Shown: positions 61,107 through 64,000 of the stretch, piece after piece | How positions within the stretch are numbered: position 1 is the stretch's first letter | How the letters are laid out: every line of letters begins with the position of its first letter | Origin: Micromonospora rhizosphaerae | Lineage (GTDB): Bacteria; Actinomycetota; Actinomycetes; Mycobacteriales; Micromonosporaceae | Assembly: GCF_900091465.1 (NCBI RefSeq) | Contig: NZ_FMHV01000002.1 | Span: forward strand, 3,100,001-3,164,000 | Direction of reading: 5' to 3' | DNA length: 64,000 nt | The notes under the pieces: model-generated | Seen by the model: the letters and a program-made list of their open reading frames with translations, nothing else | Told to the model about the DNA's origin: nothing | Databases searched by the model: none | Translations under genes and position numbers: made by a program

Positions 61107-61152
61107 GCCGCGGAGCCACCTTTCAAAGAGTTTTCAAGTGCTTAGGAGTGCC

Positions 61153-62343
<1,191 letters not shown>

Positions 62344-62358
62344 CCGGCACCAGGCGCA

Positions 62359-62392
62359 GCGACCGGCGACCGGCACCGGGGTCGCCGGTCGC
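62359..62392. terminator. Perfect 13-bp hairpin after metK
   Basis: GCGACCGGCGACC (62359-62371) pairs with GGTCGCCGGTCGC (62380-62392) around an eight-base loop, 15 bases after the metK stop. It fits a terminator, but the same bases may also encode the N-terminus of PriA. Confidence 0.55.
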
Positions 62393-62402
62393 TCGCGTCT
62401 GC

Positions 62403-64000
62403 GTGGACGTGCCCCTGACCCACCTGGACCGCCCCTTCGACTACCTGGTCCCCGCCGAGCTGGACGCCGCGGCCGTCCCCGGGGTCCGGGTGAAGGTGCG
62501 CTTCGCCGGCCAGCTGGTCGACGGCTGGCTGCTGGAGCGGGCCGACGACTCGGGGCACACCGGCAAGCTGGCGTACCTGGAGCGGGTGGTCTCGCCCGAG
62601 CCGGTGCTCGCGCCGGAGATCGCCCGGCTGGCCCGGGCGGTCGCCGACCGGTACGCCGGCAGCCTCGCCGACGTGCTCCGCCTCGCCGTCCCGCCCCGGC
62701 ACGCCCGGGTCGAGAAGGAGCCACGCGGCGATTCCGACGAGCCGCCCATGCCCGGGGAGCCGGGCGGCGGCGTCGACCCGCGCGGCGACTCCGACGAGCC
62801 GCCCACGGCCGGGGAGCGGGGCGCCGACGTCGACCCGCGCGGCTGGCGGGACTACCCGGCCGGGCCGGCCTTCCTGCGGGCGCTCGGCGACGGCCGGACG
62901 CCCCGCGCGGTCTGGTCGGCGCTCCCCGGGGAGGACTGGGCCGCCCGGTACGCCGACGCCGTCGCCGCCACCGTCGCCGGCGGCCGGGGCGCGGTCGTGG
63001 TGGTGGCCGACGCCCGGGACCTGGACCGGCTGGACGCCGCACTGACCGGAACGCTGGGCCCGGGGCGGCACGTCTGCCTCTCCGCCGCGCTCGGCCCGGC
63101 CCGGCGCTACCGCGCCTTCCTCGCCGCCCGGCGCGGGGAGGTGCCCGTGGTGATCGGCACCCGGGCCGCCATGTTCGCCCCGGTCGAGCGGCTCGGCCTG
63201 CTGGCGATCTGGGACGACGGGGACGACCTGCACGCCGAGCCCCGGGCGCCGTACCCACACGCCCGGGAGGTGCTGCTCACCCGGGCCCAGCTCGGCGCGG
63301 CCGGCGCCCTGGTCGGCGGGTACACCCGCACCGCCGAGGCGCAGCTGCTGGTGGAGACCGGCTGGGCCCGGGAGGTGGTCGCCGACCGGGCGACCGTGCG
63401 GGCGCGTACCCCGGCGATCGCGCCGACCGGTGACGACCCGCAACTGGCCCGCGACCCCGGCGCGGCCACGGCCCGGCTGCCCAGCCTGGCCTGGACCACC
63501 GCCCGGGACGCCCTGCGGGCCGACGCCCCGGTGCTGGTGCAGGTGCCCCGCCGCGGTTACCTGCCCTCGGTGGCCTGCGCCGAGTGCCGGACCCCGGCCC
63601 GCTGCCCGCACTGCGCCGGCCCGCTCGCGCTGCCCTCCGCAGAAGGCGTGCCCGCCTGCCGCTGGTGCGGCCGGGTCGCCGCCGCGTACGCCTGCCCGGA
63701 ATGCGGCGGGCGGCGGCTGCGGGCCGCGGTGACCGGCGCCCGGCGGACCGCGGAGGAGCTGGGCCGCGCCTTCCCCGGCGTGCCGGTGCGCACCTCGGGT
63801 CGGGAGGAGGTGCTCGCCACGGTGCCCGGCGGGGCCGGCCTGGTGATAGCCACGCCCGGCGCCGAGCCGGTCGCGGAGGGGGGGTACGGCGCGGTGCTGC
63901 TGCTCGACTCGTGGGCGCTGCTCACCCGGGCCGACCTGCGGGCCGGCGAGGAGGCGCTGCGCCGGTGGCTGACCGCAGCCGCGCTGGCCCGCCCCGGCTC
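62403..64000 (+). CDS. priA: Primosomal protein PriA, actinobacterial form without helicase motifs (3' part missing)
   Basis: Frame open to the window edge, at least 532 codons. The N-terminal DNA-binding domain reads VDVPLTHLDRPFDYLVPAELDAAAVPGVRVKVRFAGQLVDGWLL. Where PriA helicases have Walker A, the segment is SALPGEDWAARYADA, and the DEAH box is WDDGDDLHAE, so ATPase motifs are absent, as known for actinobacterial PriA. Four Cys pairs of the zinc region are kept (CAEC, CPHC, CRWC, CPEC). GTG 62403 is the first standard start in frame, but conserved-looking residues (SPVARVC) precede it and continue back to a CTG at 62340 overlapping the metK stop. An acidic repeated linker (PRGDSDEPP twice) lies at about residues 105-135. 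Confidence 0.85.
   Translation, partial: MDVPLTHLDRPFDYLVPAELDAAAVPGVRVKVRFAGQLVDGWLLERADDSGHTGKLAYLERVVSPEPVLAPEIARLARAVADRYAGSLADVLRLAVPPRHARVEKEPRGDSDEPPMPGEPGGGVDPRGDSDEPPTAGERGADVDPRGWRDYPAGPAFLRALGDGRTPRAVWSALPGEDWAARYADAVAATVAGGRGAVVVVADARDLDRLDAALTGTLGPGRHVCLSAALGPARRYRAFLAARRGEVPVVIGTRAAMFAPVERLGLLAIWDDGDDLHAEPRAPYPHAREVLLTRAQLGAAGALVGGYTRTAEAQLLVETGWAREVVADRATVRARTPAIAPTGDDPQLARDPGAATARLPSLAWTTARDALRADAPVLVQVPRRGYLPSVACAECRTPARCPHCAGPLALPSAEGVPACRWCGRVAAAYACPECGGRRLRAAVTGARRTAEELGRAFPGVPVRTSGREEVLATVPGGAGLVIATPGAEPVAEGGYGAVLLLDSWALLTRADLRAGEEALRRWLTAAALARPG

Noticed and set aside
61054..61152. Possible SAM riboswitch in the metK leader.
   Set aside because: No conserved SAM-I, SAM-II or SAM-IV core or terminator; the 99 bases show promoter-type palindromes instead.

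Overview
The window is about 70% G+C and reads as one collinear stretch of the core chromosome of an actinomycete. The protein sequences look like Micromonosporaceae, most likely Micromonospora or a close relative. Supporting signs are a BldD developmental regulator with its c-di-GMP motif intact, the actinobacterial integration host factor mIHF, an actinobacterial PriA without helicase motifs, many GTG starts, frequent ATGA/GTGA gene overlaps and several apparently leaderless promoters. The genus is inferred, not proven. I saw no tRNA, rRNA, CRISPR array or prophage, and no gap between genes exceeds 300 bases.

Layout. 1-1775: a GAF-domain regulator (cut by the window edge) and 3-hydroxybutyrate dehydrogenase, both minus. 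1936-5963: a small DUF1905 gene, then ruvC-ruvA-ruvB with a complete TnpB RNA-guided nuclease gene wedged between ruvC and ruvA. 6105-13132: yajC-secD-secF (protein export), apt and relA (purine salvage, stringent response). 13193-18298: two membrane-anchored cyclophilins (minus), a metallo-beta-lactamase hydrolase with hisS, and an acyl-ACP desaturase behind a perfect operator-like palindrome. 18417-29493: a mostly accessory region with a thioesterase/HxlR pair, a secreted SGNH hydrolase, a secreted streptogrisin-type protease, two MFS exporters, aspS, an RmlD-like reductase, an ArsR-type regulator and a GNAT enzyme. 29569-40020: rarA, a 1195-residue repeat-rich membrane protein, two small membrane-associated proteins, alaS, ruvX and mltG. 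40017-46720: the shikimate genes aroE, aroC, aroK, aroB and aroQ, interrupted by an opposite-strand DUF2243/CtaG pair, then efp and nusB. 46827-58463: bldD (minus), then the pyrimidine cluster pyrR-pyrB-pyrC-carA-carB-pyrD-(bioA)-pyrF. 58642-64000: mihF, a degenerate gmk, rpoZ, coaBC, metK and the 5' part of priA.

How the genes work together. RuvABC process Holliday junctions, and a LexA-like box at the ruvC promoter would place the inserted tnpB under SOS control. YajC/SecDF assist the Sec translocon. The pyr cluster encodes all six enzymatic steps from carbamoyl phosphate to UMP except pyrE, and appears to be controlled by PyrR binding an mRNA site just ahead of the pyrR ribosome-binding site. 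The aro genes give five of the seven shikimate-pathway enzymes. mihF, rpoZ, coaBC and metK are housekeeping.

Most worth a second look: tnpB inside the ruv operon; an insertion of about 18 residues in PyrC encoded by a palindromic short repeat; a Gmk that has lost its Walker A lysine and lid; a long hairpin element next to bioA inside the pyr cluster; perfect operator palindromes at the desaturase and ArsR promoters; and the giant repeat protein behind rarA.
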